Below, in pieces: positions 1 through 12,100 of a stretch of 64,000 bases of DNA (its first letter is position 1; every line of letters begins with the position of its first letter). Origin of the DNA: Mycteria americana (lineage: Eukaryota > Chordata > Aves > Ciconiiformes > Ciconiidae); NCBI RefSeq assembly GCF_035582795.1, contig NC_134368.1, forward strand, positions 44,011,501 to 44,075,500, given 5' to 3'. The translations under genes and the position numbers were made by a program. The notes under the pieces were generated by a model. It searched no databases, had not been told where the DNA came from, and saw nothing but the letters and a program-made list of their open reading frames with translations.

Positions 1-134
1 GATGAACTGGAACTGCGGAAGGGAGAAATGTTCTTAGTGTTTGAACGCTGTCAAGATGGCTGGTTCAAGGGAACTTCCATGCATACAAGCAAGATTGGTG
101 TTTTTCCTGGAAATTATGTGGCTCCAGTTACAAG
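1..134 (+). CDS. SH3RF1: SH3RF1 coding exon (third SH3 domain), cut by the window edge
   Basis: It is open from base 1 in frame 1 ([11 protein letters not shown]...) and ends VAPVT plus AG of a split Arg codon. The donor GT is at 135-136. The next intron is only 162 bp. Confidence 0.94.
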
Positions 135-3100
135 GTATATTTTTATACAAGTGTCTAAATAGTTTATCTGGTTTCATATCCAAAATGATTCTGTTCTTGT
201 ATTTAATGCTAAAATTGGATAATAGAAGAGCTGCGGGTTTTAGTAACTAGCTCATTTTTCAGTTGTGTTTTAGTGTTTTGCTTTTAATTTTGGCAGGACA
301 GTGACAAGTGCATCACAAACAAAAGTTCCCATGTCTACTGCTGGCCAAACGGGACGAGTGGTAACTATGGTCAGCCCTTCCACTGCTAGTGGAACATCTC
401 AGAAGCTCCAGGGGAATGGTGTGGCAGTGAACTCCAGCACAGTACCCACAGCTGTGGTTTCTGCAGCGCATATCCAAACTAGTCCACAAACCAAGGTCCT
501 TATGCATGTGACAGGACAAATGACAGTCAACCAGGCTCGCAATGCAGTTAGAACAGGTAAAAAAAAGCTTTTTATATGTGGTAGACAAACTCTAGGGTCT
601 GTCTGGGCAAGTGGCTGGAGTCAGGGTATGTGTAAATATGTGTTGGGGTTTTTTAGGGCATTTTTTATCTTTTCTTTAGAGTTGAATGCTTTCTGAAATG
701 ACAATATATCTCTGAATTGTTGAATCTTTTATTATTCTCCTCTAAGCAACTGTGTGTACGTACATACTCCTACTGTTGGGAATTTATATGCGAGTACTTT
801 AGGTGGAATTTTTTTTATTTCAGCAGTATCTGGGATGGGGGCATTCTTTGAGCTTCCCCACTCATATGCAATTCATATAGTAATAAAAGTGATAAGAACA
901 TCTGAGTCATAGCTTTTCTCGTGTTAACTGCATAACAGCTACAGATTGCTCTAATTGAAGAGGGCTTTAAACTAAAGTTGCTGGGGGAAGGGAACCTCAA
1001 TCCATCCCACTCCTACCAGTTTGATGCCAGTGCCAGCAGTAGTTGCCCAGAGCATGGAGAAGGATCAGAGGTCAGCAGGAGAGCACCTGAAGAGCAGCAC
1101 AAAGGAATTCCAGCCACTCCAGCCAGTAAGTCAGCTTCATCAGGGGCCCAGCTTAAATGCCTCTATGCAAACACACCTAGCATGGGGATTAAACAAGAGG
1201 AGTTAGGACGTGCACACACCTGCAGGGCTATGATCTTATTGGCATCACAGAGACGTGGTGGGATGGCTGCTATGACTGGAGTGTTGGAATGGAAGGATAT
1301 AGGCCCTTTGGGGAAGGACAGGCAGGGGAGACGAGGAGGGGGTGCCACCCTCTATGTCAGTGACCAGCTGGAGTGCATGTTGTTCCTCCTGGGGATGGAT
1401 GAGGAGCTGACCGAGAGCTTATGGGTCAGGATTAAAGGGAGGACAGGGACAGGTGATATTACAGTGGGGGTCTGCTACAGGCCACCCAACCAGGAAGACC
1501 GAGCGGATGAGGCCCTCTATAGACAGATAAGAGCAGCCTCATGTTTACAATCCCTGGTCCTCATGGGGGACTTCAACCGCCCGGATATCTGTTGGAGGGA
1601 CAACACAGCAGGGCATAAGCAATCCGGGACATTCCTGGAATGAGTTGGTGATAACTTCCTTCTCCAAGTGATAGAGGAGCCAACAAGGAGAGGTGCTATG
1701 CTGGACCTTTTTCTCACCACCAAGGAGGGGCTGGTGGGGAAAGTGAAGCTCAAGGGCAGCCTTGGCTGCGGTGACCATGAAATGGTAGACTTCAAGATCC
1801 TTGGAGCACTGAGGAGGGCACACAGCAAGCTCGCTACACTGGACTTCAGGAGAGCAGACTTCGGCCTCTTCAGGAATGTGCTTGGTAGAGTACCATGGGA
1901 TAAAGCCCTGGAGGGAAGAGGGGCCCCAGAAAGCTGGTTAATATTCAAGGATCACCTCCTCCAAGCTCAGGAGTGATGCATCCCAACAAAGAGGAAGTCA
2001 GGCAAAAACGCCAGGAGGCCTGCATGGATGAACAAGGAGCTCCTGGACAAACTCAAACACGAAAAGGAAGCCTACAGAGGGTGGAAGCAAAAACAGGTAG
2101 CCTGGGAGGAATACAGAGAAATTGTCCGAGCAGCCAGGGATCAGGTTAGGAAAGCTAAAGGCCTGATAGAATTAGATCTGGCCAGGGATATCAAGGGCAA
2201 CAAGAAAAGCTTCTATAGGTACATCGGTGATAAGAGGAGGACTAGGGAAAATGTGGGCCCTCTCCGGAAGTAAATGGGAGATCTGGTTATACCAGATGTG
2301 GAGAAGGCTGATGTACTCAACAACTTTTTTGCCCCAGTCTTCACCGGCAAGCGCTCAAGCCACACCACCCAAGTCGCAGAAGGCAAAGGCAGGAACTGCG
2401 AGAATGAAGAACCATCCACTGTAGGAGAAGATCAGGTTCGAGACCATCTAAGGAACCTGAAGGTGCACAAGTCCATGGGACCTGATGAGATGCATCCCCG
2501 GGTCCTGAGGGAACTGGCAGATGAAGTTGCTAAGCCACTATCCATCATATTTGAGAAGTTGTGGCAGTCCGGTGAAGTTCCCACTGACTGGAAAAGGGGA
2601 AACATAACCCCCATTTTTAAAAAGGGGAAAAAAGGAAGACCCAGGGAACAACAGGCCAGTCAGTCTCACCTCTGTGCCTGGAAAGATCATGGAGCAGATC
2701 TTCCTGGAAACTATGCTAAGGCATGTGGAAAATAAGGAGGTGATTGGTGACAGCCAACATGGCTTCACTAAGGGCAAATCGTGCCTGACAAATTTGGTGG
2801 CCTTCTACGACAGGGTTACAGCGTTGGTGGATAAGGGAAGAGCAACTGATGATATCTACCTGGACTTGTGCAAAGCATTCGACACTGTCCAGCATGACAT
2901 CCTTGTCCCTAAATTGGAGACACATAGATTTGACAGATGGACCCACTCGGTGGATAAGGACTTGGCTGGATGGTCGCACTCAAAGGGTTGCGGTCAACAG
3001 CTCCATGTCCAAGTGGAGACCAGTGATGAGTGACATTCCTCAGGGGTTGGTATTGGGACCGGTGCTGTTTAACACCTTTGTCGGTGACATGGACAGTGGG

Positions 3101-6100
3101 ACTGAGTGCACCCTCAGCAAGTTCATTGACAACACCAAGTTGTGTGGTGCAGTTGACATGCTGGAAGGAAGGGGTACCATCCAGAGGGACCTTGACAGGC
3201 TTGAGAGGTGGGTCCATGTGACCCTCATGAAGTTCAACAAGGCCAAGTGCAAGGTCCTGCACATGGGTCGAGGCAATCCAAAGCACAAATACAGGCTGGG
3301 CAGAGAATGGATTGAGAGCAGCCCTGAGGAGAAGGACTTGGGGGTGTTGGTTGGCGAGAAGCTCAACATGCCCCAGCAGTGCGTACTTGTAGCCCAGAAA
3401 GCCAACTATCCTGGGCTGCACCAAAAGACATGTGACCAGCACATAGAGGAGGGAGGTGATTCTCCCCATCTACTCCACTCTTGTGATACCCCACCTGCAG
3501 TACTGGGTTCAGCTCTGGGGCCCCCAACATAAGAAGGACATGGACCTGCTGGAGCGAGTCCAGAGGAGGGCCACAAAGATGATCAGAGGGCTGGAGAACC
3601 TCTCCTATGAAGACAGGTTGAGAGAGTTGGGGTTGTTCAGCCTGGAGAAGAGGAGGCTGCAGGGAGACCTTCCAGTACATGAAGGGGGCCTACAAGAAAC
3701 CTGGAGAGGGACTTTTTACAAGGGCATGTAGTGATAGGACAAGGGGTAATGGCTTTAAACTGAAAGAGGGTAGATTGAGATTAGATATAAGGAGGAAGCT
3801 CTTCACTATGAGGGTGGTGAGGCACTGGAACAGGTTGCCCCGAGAAGCTGTGGATGCCTCATCCCTGCAAGTGTTCAAGGCCAGGCTGGATGGGACTTTG
3901 AGCAACCTGGTCTAGTGGAAGGTGTCCCTGCCCATGGCAGGGGTGTTGGACCTAGATGATCTTTAAGGTCCCTTGCAACCCAAACAGAATCACAGAATCA
4001 CAGAATCGTATAGGTTGTAAAAGACCTTTAAGATCATCGAGTCCAACCGTAAACCTAACACTACCAAGACCACCACTATACCATGTCCCTAAGCACCTCA
4101 TCCAAACGTCTTTTAAATACCTCCAGGGATGGCAACTTAACCACTTCCCTGGGCAGCCTGTTCCAATGCTTGATAACCCTTTCAGTGAAGAAAAATTTCC
4201 TAATATCCAGTCTAAACCTCCCCTGGTGCAACTTGAGGCCATTTCCTCTTGTCCTATCACTTGTTACCTGGGAGAAGAGACCGACCCCCACCTCTCTACA
4301 ACCTCCTTTCAGGTAGTTGTAGAGAGCGATAAGGTCTCCCCTCAGCCTCCGGTTCTCCAGGCTAAACAACCCCAGTTCCCTCAGCCACTCCTCATCAGAC
4401 TTCTGCTCCAGACCCTTCACCAGCTTCGTTGCCCTTCTCTGGACACGCTCCAGCATCTCAATGTCTCTCTTGTAGTGGGGGGCCCAAAACTGAACACAGT
4501 ATTCGAGGGGCGGCCTCACCAGTGCCAAGTACAGGGGCACGATCACTTCCCTAGTCCTGCTGGCCACACTATTTTTGATACAAGCCAGGATGCCATTGGC
4601 TTTCTTGGCCACCTGGGCACACTGCTGGCTCATATTCAGGCGGCTGTCAACCAACACCCCCAGGTCCTTTTCTGCCTGGCAGCTTTCCAGCCACTCTTCC
4701 CCAAGCCTGTAGCGTTGCATGGGGTTGCTGTGGCCCAAGTGCAGGACCTTGCACTTGGCCTTGTTAAACCTCATACAATTGACCTCGGCCCATCGATCCA
4801 GCCTGTCCAGATCCTTCTGCAGAGCCTTCCTACCCTCAAGCAGATCAACACTCCCACACAACTTGGTGTCATCTGCAAACTTACTGAGGGTACACTCGAT
4901 CCCTTCGTCCAGATCATTGATAAAGATGTTAAACAGAACTGGCCCCAATACAGAGCCCTGGGGAATACCGCTTGTGACCGGCCACCAACTGGAGTAAACT
5001 CCATTCACCACCACTCTTTGGGCCCGGCCATCCAGCCAGTTCTTTACCCAGCGAAGAGTACACCCGTCCAAGCCATGAGCAGCCAGTTTCTCCAGGAGAA
5101 TGCTGTGGGAAACTGTGTCAAAGGCTTTATTGAAGTCTAGATAGACAACATCCACAGCCTTTCCCTCATCTACTAGGCGGGTCACCTTGTCATAGAAGGA
5201 GATCAGGTTGGTCAAGCAGGACCTGCCTTTCCTGAACCTATGCTGTCTGGGCTTGATCCCTTGGTTATTCTCTACATGCCATGTGATAGCACTCAGGATG
5301 ATCTGCCCCATCAGCTTCCCTGGTACCAAGGTCAGGCTGACAGGCCTGTAGTTCCCTGGGTCCTCCTTCCGGCCCTTCTTGTAGATGGGTGTCACATTAG
5401 CTAATCTCCAGTCAGCAGGGACCTCCCCAGTTAGCCAGGACTGCTGGTAGATGATGGAAAGGGGCTTGGTGAGCACCTCTGCCAGTTCCTTCAGTACTCT
5501 TGGGTGGATCTCATCAGGCCCCATAGACTTGTGAGTGTCTAAGTGGTGCAGCAGGTCACTAACCATTTCCCCCTGGATTATGGGGGCTCCATTCTGGTCC
5601 CCGTCCCTATCTTCCAACTCCAGGGGCTGGGTACCCAGAGAACAATTGGCCCTGCTACTAAAGACTGAGGCAAAGAAGGCATTAAGTACCTCAGCCTTTT
5701 CCTCATCCTTGGTCACTGTGTTCCCTCCCCTGTCTACTAGAGGCTGGAGATTCTCCTTAGCTCTCCTTTTGCTGCTAATGTGTTTGAAGAAGTGTTTTTT
5801 GTTGTCTTTTACAGCAGCAGCCAGATTGAGCTCTAGCTCAGCTTTGGCCCTTCTAATTTTCTCCCTGCACAGCCTTGCTACACCTTTGTAGTCCTCCTGA
5901 GTTGCCCGCCCCTTCTTCCAGAGGTCATAGACTCTTCTCTTTTTCCTGAGTTCTAGCCAGAGCTCTCTAGTCAGCCAGGCCAGTCTTCTTCCCTGCCGGC
6001 TCGTCTTTCGGCACCTGGGGACAGCCCGCTCTTGTGCCTTTAGGACTTCCTCCTTAAAGAATGTCCAGCCTTCCTGGACTCCTTTGCCCATATGGAAGCC

Positions 6101-9100
6101 CAATGGCTTCCAACTCGTCCTGCTTGTTGCCCATGCTGCATGCATTGGTGTAGAGGCACTTCAGCTGGGCTGTCGTCTGTGTCTCCTTCATAGAAGAACA
6201 CCCCTTGTGTGCTTTGAGGCGTTTCCCTGGCGTTTCCCTCTTGGCTCCTATTGCCTCAGTATCCCCTGGCTCAACTCTGTTCGACTTCGGCTGTGCCCCA
6301 GCGTACCCCGCACATCTCAGAGACACAGGCTGAGTGCCCTCGCTGGCACCCACTCCCTCTAACCATGGCACGTTGTCCTTCAGCTTCCCTCAGGCAAGCC
6401 TGATATTATCCCCCTCCCCCTTCGAGTCTAGTTTAAAGCTCTGTCGATGAGCCCCGCAAGTTCCTGAGCAAAGATTCTCTTTCCCCTTTGAGAAAGATGA
6501 ATCCCATCAGATACCAACAAACCCGGTGCTGTGTAGGCCATCCCATTGTCAAAAAAACCAAATCCGTGGCGATGACACCAGCCACGGAGCCATGTGTTAA
6601 TAGATTGGGTGTCTCTGTTCCTTCTAGTGTCTCTGTCCACGACTGGAAGGAGAGAGGAGAAAATAACTTGTGCTCCAGAGTCCCTTGCTAGCCGTCCCAA
6701 GGCCCTAAAGTCTCTTTTGATTGCCCTAGGACTTCGTGTTGCAGCTTCATCGCCCCACACATGGAAGAGCAGTAGGGGGTAATAGTCCGAGGGCCGTACC
6801 AGGCTAGGGAGTGTCCTCGTGACATCCTTCACGCGGGCCCCAGGGAGGCAGCAGACTTCCCTAAGAGGAGGGTCCGTCTGGCATATGGGACCCTTGGTTC
6901 CCCTCAGAAGGGAGTCGCCCACAACTCTAACCCGTCTTCTCTTCCTTGTGGAGGTGGTGTTAATAGGAGAGGTACGTTCTTCTGACCTGGGCGACACCTC
7001 TGGTGTAGATGGACTGTCATCCCCATCCTCCATTGCCTGGCCTTCCACCTCCAGGGCCTCATACCTGTTGTACAGAGGCACCTGGGGGGGCGAGGTGGGC
7101 AGGGAGGGCCTTCGCCTGCCGCCACGAGTGTGGACTTGCCTCCATTCACTCTCCTCCTCTGAGCTGCTGCCTTCAGCCCGGTGGAGGGGGGATAGAGGAT
7201 CCCCTTGATCGTGGGTTCTTACTGGTGGCTGCTGCTGCTCCTGTTCCTGTCTCAGGGGGGGCAGAGCATGGCACCACCCGTCTATCTCTTTCTCAGCCTC
7301 CCTGATGCTCCTTAACCTTTCTACTATTCTATAAACCATTCTATAATTCTATGATAATTTAGCATTCACTTTTAAATTCTCTCCTAACGTCTTTGAAGAC
7401 CTTCAGCATTCATTCCTTCTTTTTCAGGGCTCTGGCTCAGAGTTGGTCCTTAGGCATTCCAGTTTGTTCTCTAAACTTGACTGCAACTTCTTTCAGCTTT
7501 GACCCTGAAACACTAAGGCTATACTGGCTTCAAGATCCATACCATCTATGTCATAAAATTCTGTATTTCTGACAGGTATAACTCTGCCTTTACTGTCTGG
7601 GGCAGGCCACATCATAGTGAAACATGCCTTCTTGTTATTTAAACCCAGATCCAAAAACATTGATAGTGGAGTTTTCAAGAGTTTTTGTTTACCAAATCCA
7701 TGCACTCCTCTGTGGATTTGCCAGGCTAGGAAAATACCACACAACTGGAGCCTAATCTGTTCCAGTTGCTCCTAGGGCCTCAAAAGAAAGGCAGAAAAAA
7801 ACCCACTCCATTTCAAACTATCCCAGTGTTCCCTCTTTCAGCCTTGAATTTGGGGCCTAAGATCTCTTGGCTGAGAGAGTCATGACCAAAGGTTGTTTTT
7901 AATCATGAGATTCTTATTGGCAGAGCAGATGAGAAAGCAAAAGATGCAAATGGTATCATCTGTTATCCCCTTAAGGATGGTTGTTTCTTATGGTCTCAAG
8001 ATCCATGAATTAGCCCACCCCCTCATCAGAGTCATGCATCTCCTAAAACACCCTATGCATGTTCAGTTGTCAGCAGCAGTTTTGCTTTTGGAGGTAGGAT
8101 ATGTACATATGTCTTCAGATATTTTATTTCCTTAATTGGCTGCATCTTCTACCAGTCTGATCTTAGGCTGGAACAGATGCTATAGTCCTCTGTAACAACT
8201 TTATTCTTTACCTTTAAATAAAAATAACCAGGTGCTATTGGCAGCTGGTAAGAGAAACTAAGCAAAGCATCTGTACTTTCCTGCCTCTCAGGCACAGAAG
8301 GTTTCTACTCTAAATCCTTATTTTGAGCTGCCTATAAGCTTGCAAGTGACAGCACAAAGGAGAAGGCTCCTGTGGGCTCCAGAGGCCTTTCTGTCCCTGC
8401 ATCTCTGCACCACTGTCAAGATGAATAAGCTCTTACAGTTCCATTCAGCTTGAAAACATGACAACATACTTCCCACCAACTTTTCAGGTCCAAAATGGAA
8501 AAATCAAAGGGGCTGCACTCTCTTCACAGAGAACTTAACATTGGATTGCAGTGTAAAGGTGTACTGTTCAGTCACAAATACAGATCTGTCCCTTACAAGG
8601 GCCTGAGAACTGAAGCAATAATGGCTGCTTTATGTTCAAATGTTACAGAGAACTTTGTAGTCAGCACCTGAAACGTGATCATCTTCAGCTTTCCCAGCAC
8701 CTTTGCTGAGCGTTACTCTCTTGATGAGACTTCACAGATCAATGCTGCATTTTGCAGGGCTGTTCTTCAGTTTCGGTTTAGCTCAGGACTTAAGGGATGC
8801 TTCTTCAAATGATCTTAGTGAGATCACCCTCGCTGAGGGCGTATGCATTCTTTGATTGAAAAGAACTGGGAAGAAAATGTATATTCTGCCTATTTCATTA
8901 AAGAATGGACTGTATGAAAATAGGGTGATTTGAAGCATTTTTCCTACGGATTGCATCAGGGATAAGAAAACAAAACCAGAAAGCTATTCCATTCTTGTAC
9001 TCTATTGATTGCATTTAAGTATAGACATATCTTGAAGAACAGCAGCTACTTGTAAGAAAACTGACTTTGTCTCACAACAAAAGGCAGTGTTAATAATTGT

Positions 9101-12100
9101 TTTTTACAAAAAGTCTTGCTGCACTCTCCTTATCTTCCTTTTTGAAATGTTCATGGTACTCAGAGTTAGGAAGGGTCTGCTACAGGGGAAGAGGTTACAT
9201 ATAAAAAAATAGACGTAGCATTTAGTGGTGCTTTCTTTTTAAGAAAGAATTTGTGTTTCTTATCTTAGAGATTGTAATTGGGTATAATACTGTTGAATTG
9301 TTATATCAAATTTGTGAACTTTGTCAGTCTTCTCTAATATACTGTTGATGCAATCTAACTAAATTACCAGGGGAATTTGTAGAGAACGGAATAAAGAGAG
9401 CAAATGCTGGAGGCTTGATTCTAGGATATCATTTATAATAAGCCTGAAACTCTAATTAGTATCTGAAAAATCAGAGTGAATTGATGCATTTGAAATGTAC
9501 ATGCACCAAGCTAGAGGGATGACCCCTCCTTAGATAGTAAGTTTCAGAATATTTGAAGGAAAGAGGCTATGCAGCACTGGGATGCTGCGTTTTGCCTCAT
9601 ATTATTTGGGTAAGATGTCAGCATTTCATACCGCCCAGCGATGCAGAGATACCCAAGCTGTTGAAATGACCCAAAAGCATGTATGGTTGACCATTTAACT
9701 ATAATAGCAATGTTGCTTCTTGGAAAGGATAAATTAGTTCATGCAGAGCTCTGTGCTTTGCAGCTAGGCTGCAGCTTAGGTTAGTATATTCAGCCCTGTG
9801 CTATTCTCCAACTTCCAGTGTAGACGTTCCTTTTATTTCACAGGGGTATGAGTAAATCCACTTCTATATTTAAACATCCCAAGAGACAACAGCTTACGTT
9901 TTCAGAGAAACCACTCATACCAGTAATTGCCACTGTACTTATTGTTTGAAAGACCCACTAAATCTGTTGTGGATTTTGTGAATAGTTTAGGGAAAACAAT
10001 CCAATTATATTTTTAGCAGCTTCTATAAGGAGTGTTTCTTCCTACTTTGTTTTATGTGCCCTGACAGCTACACAGCATATTAAAAGGAGCAAACAAGTTC
10101 CAGGCAGGATTTAGCTAGCTCTTATGAACTAAAATGCAATCTTCGCTTTGCATCTGTGTGTGTGAAGCATTTACTTAGCAGCTTGGATTTCTCCACAATA
10201 GTTGCAGTGCTGTTATTCTTCTGTTGCATACTGGTGCAAGTAGGGCAGCATATGCTACTTCTTTATTCTGGTGAGATAAATTTGATGCTGTGTATGATGT
10301 CATTGTAGTAATATAAATGGAAGTTACAAAAGTAGGAAGGAAGCTTCTTAGGACTGATGAGCTATAACACAGTGACTGCACCTCACTTTGTGTGTCTTGT
10401 GAAAAGATGAACTGTCTCACATTTTATTCTTTTGTTTTAGTTGCCGCACACAGTCAAGAAAGACCTACGGCAGCAGTCACACCCATACAAGCACAGAGTC
10501 CAACATGCCTTATTCCTGCTGCTGTGATCATTCCCCACCACTCCGTTGCCTCCCAGCAGCTTCAGCCCCAGCTTCCAAATACTGCTGCTTACGTCACAGC
10601 TGTGAATGTGAACCGCTCAACCATCCCACTGGCATGTGCAGCAGCTTCTTTGAATTCTTCCAACATTGCTGCTTCATCTTTGGAGGGAGATGTTAGTGGG
10701 AGAACTGCAAACACTCACCCTGGAGCTCCTGCATCTCCAGAGAGTGCTTTAGCAGCTGGTGGAAATGCTGCTGTCAGTAAAGCAGACAAGGATGGCAAGG
10801 TGGGTAGAGAATAAAATCCCTCCCTTGAATTCTCCCATTTTCATCATGCAAACTTTTAAGAGATCCGTATTTTTTTCTTACGTTTGTTGAATAGCAGCAT
10901 TGTTAGATTTTAAGGCTGAGCCGGAAACTCAGGCAGCCATTTTGTTACAGCTATGGGCAAATTTATTCTTGGCCATACAAGAATAATTTAGGATGGATAA
11001 AATACAGAGCAGACCTTGGAGAAGGGTTAAAATAGGGTATCAGGTTCATGGCTTAAGCAGGAAAAACAAAAGGTGAATGGATAAAGTTCAGAAGAACTAG
11101 TAGATTGACTGTTGGAATTTTAAATATTTTGTTTTCAAACAAAATATTTACCTGCAGTTAGTTTCCTGAATACTGTAGAAAGTTTTATGGTTAGCAAATG
11201 TTACCAGTGAGTACCAGTAAGTATCTGTAAACTAATAAGCCTGTAATGCAAATAAAAAAAAAAAAAAAAAAAAAAAGCAGCCCTCCCCATGAACTTGCAG
11301 GAACATAAAAAGTTCAGTCTAATAAAATAAACCTAATATTTAGTGAAAATCAGTATTCTTTTAGGTTGCCTTCCTTATTAAGCAGGCACACTGAGAGGTT
11401 ATGAAAAACAGGTTACCAGCAATGTTTATTGGACAAAGAAAAAAAAGCACATAACTCTGTCTTTTCTAAATGTAGATCAGTAGAGTCTGTAGTGATTCTG
11501 CTTTCCTTCCTTTGATTTGAAGTATTTTCCTATGTGTATAAACTCATTCTCACTGTCCAACAAGCCACATGGTTATGTTACATTGTAGGCAGAAACATTC
11601 CTCCAACTTTCTAACTGGTTTTGTTTTACAATTGTGATGTAGTTAGAATATTTTTTTTCCTTTTGACAACTTGCTTTACATCTCAAATGTTTTAGACTTC
11701 ACCTTACTACTTTTCACCCACATGCACTCCTTAATGAAGTTTATGAAGGTTTTAATCATAGGCTGTACACTAATCTCACCCACTTTTTAATTATTTTTGT
11801 TGATCATTGTTGAATGGAGGTACCTAGAACTTTGTTTTAAATTTACTTTAGCCATAGCCACTGAAATCAGACTGAGGTGCTCCTAGGCAGGGCTTCTGGA
11901 AAACTTATAGTTTAAGGTTAAAGATGCTAACGTATTTGGTCTATGTTAATTTCTTTGAGTTTCTCTTTTTCTTTCCCATTTGCTAGACAGCCATTCTTTG
12001 CTGAAATAGCTTTAAGTTTTTGGAGACTTGGAAAAAGGAGAGAAGATTTTTCATTCACAGTTCACCAATTCCACTGCATCCCAAGCTATAATAAAAATCT

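Larger units (their letters stand above)
945..3985 (+). mobile_element. CR1 LINE (CR1-A), 5'-truncated and decayed, sense to SH3RF1
   Basis: Translation gives a recognisable but broken CR1 ORF2. The 5' side starts in the conserved ORF1/ORF2 junction (GGCTTTAAACTAA near 963). The apurinic-type endonuclease follows from about 1150 ([12 protein letters not shown]) with [16 protein letters not shown] and GDHEMV motifs. The reverse transcriptase then shows [11 protein letters not shown] (motif A, about 2860), [12 protein letters not shown] (motif B, about 3035) and FIDNTKLC in place of FADD (motif C, about 3121). The conserved C-terminal block ends SNLV at about 3914, and the 3' end reads GATGATCTTTAAGGTCCCTT. 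In-frame stops lie at about 1641, 1974 and 2271, with frame changes near 2645, 2930, 3420 and 3670. The element cannot be active. Its last bases are displaced to 7333-7354 by CR1-B. The 5' limit is approximate. Confidence 0.93.
3986..7332 (-). mobile_element. CR1 LINE (CR1-B), nested in CR1-A, antisense to SH3RF1
   Basis: Read on the minus strand, it runs from a 5'-truncated ORF1 (about 7332 to 6428), through a short spacer and the ORF2 start (about 6371-6100), to a long open RT frame (6145-4076) and a 3' UTR. It ends in a GATTCTGTGATTCT-type repeat at 4010-3986, the usual CR1 terminus. The element differs from CR1-A in two ways: its RT frame is uninterrupted, and nearly all of the endonuclease has been deleted near 6,100. 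Host CR1-A sequence sits directly on both sides, so CR1-B is the later arrival. Confidence 0.92.
557..10440 (+). other. SH3RF1: SH3RF1 intron carrying the nested CR1 elements
   Basis: This 9.9-kb intron holds CR1-A (about 945-3985, resuming 7333-7354) and CR1-B (3986-7332). Between 557 and about 940, and from about 7,360 to 10,440, I see only AT-rich unique-looking sequence with no recognisable exon, RNA gene or repeat. The acceptor at 10,431-10,440 (ttgttttag) is strong. Confidence 0.85.

Noticed and set aside
3956-5140. 394-codon + strand frame
   Set aside because: It lies opposite the CR1-B reverse transcriptase, which shows real RT motifs on the minus strand. The + frame has none.
11231-11276. 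AATAAA followed by 23 A, resembling a retroposed mRNA tail
   Set aside because: No gene-derived sequence upstream and no flanking target duplication. A plain A tract in an intron.
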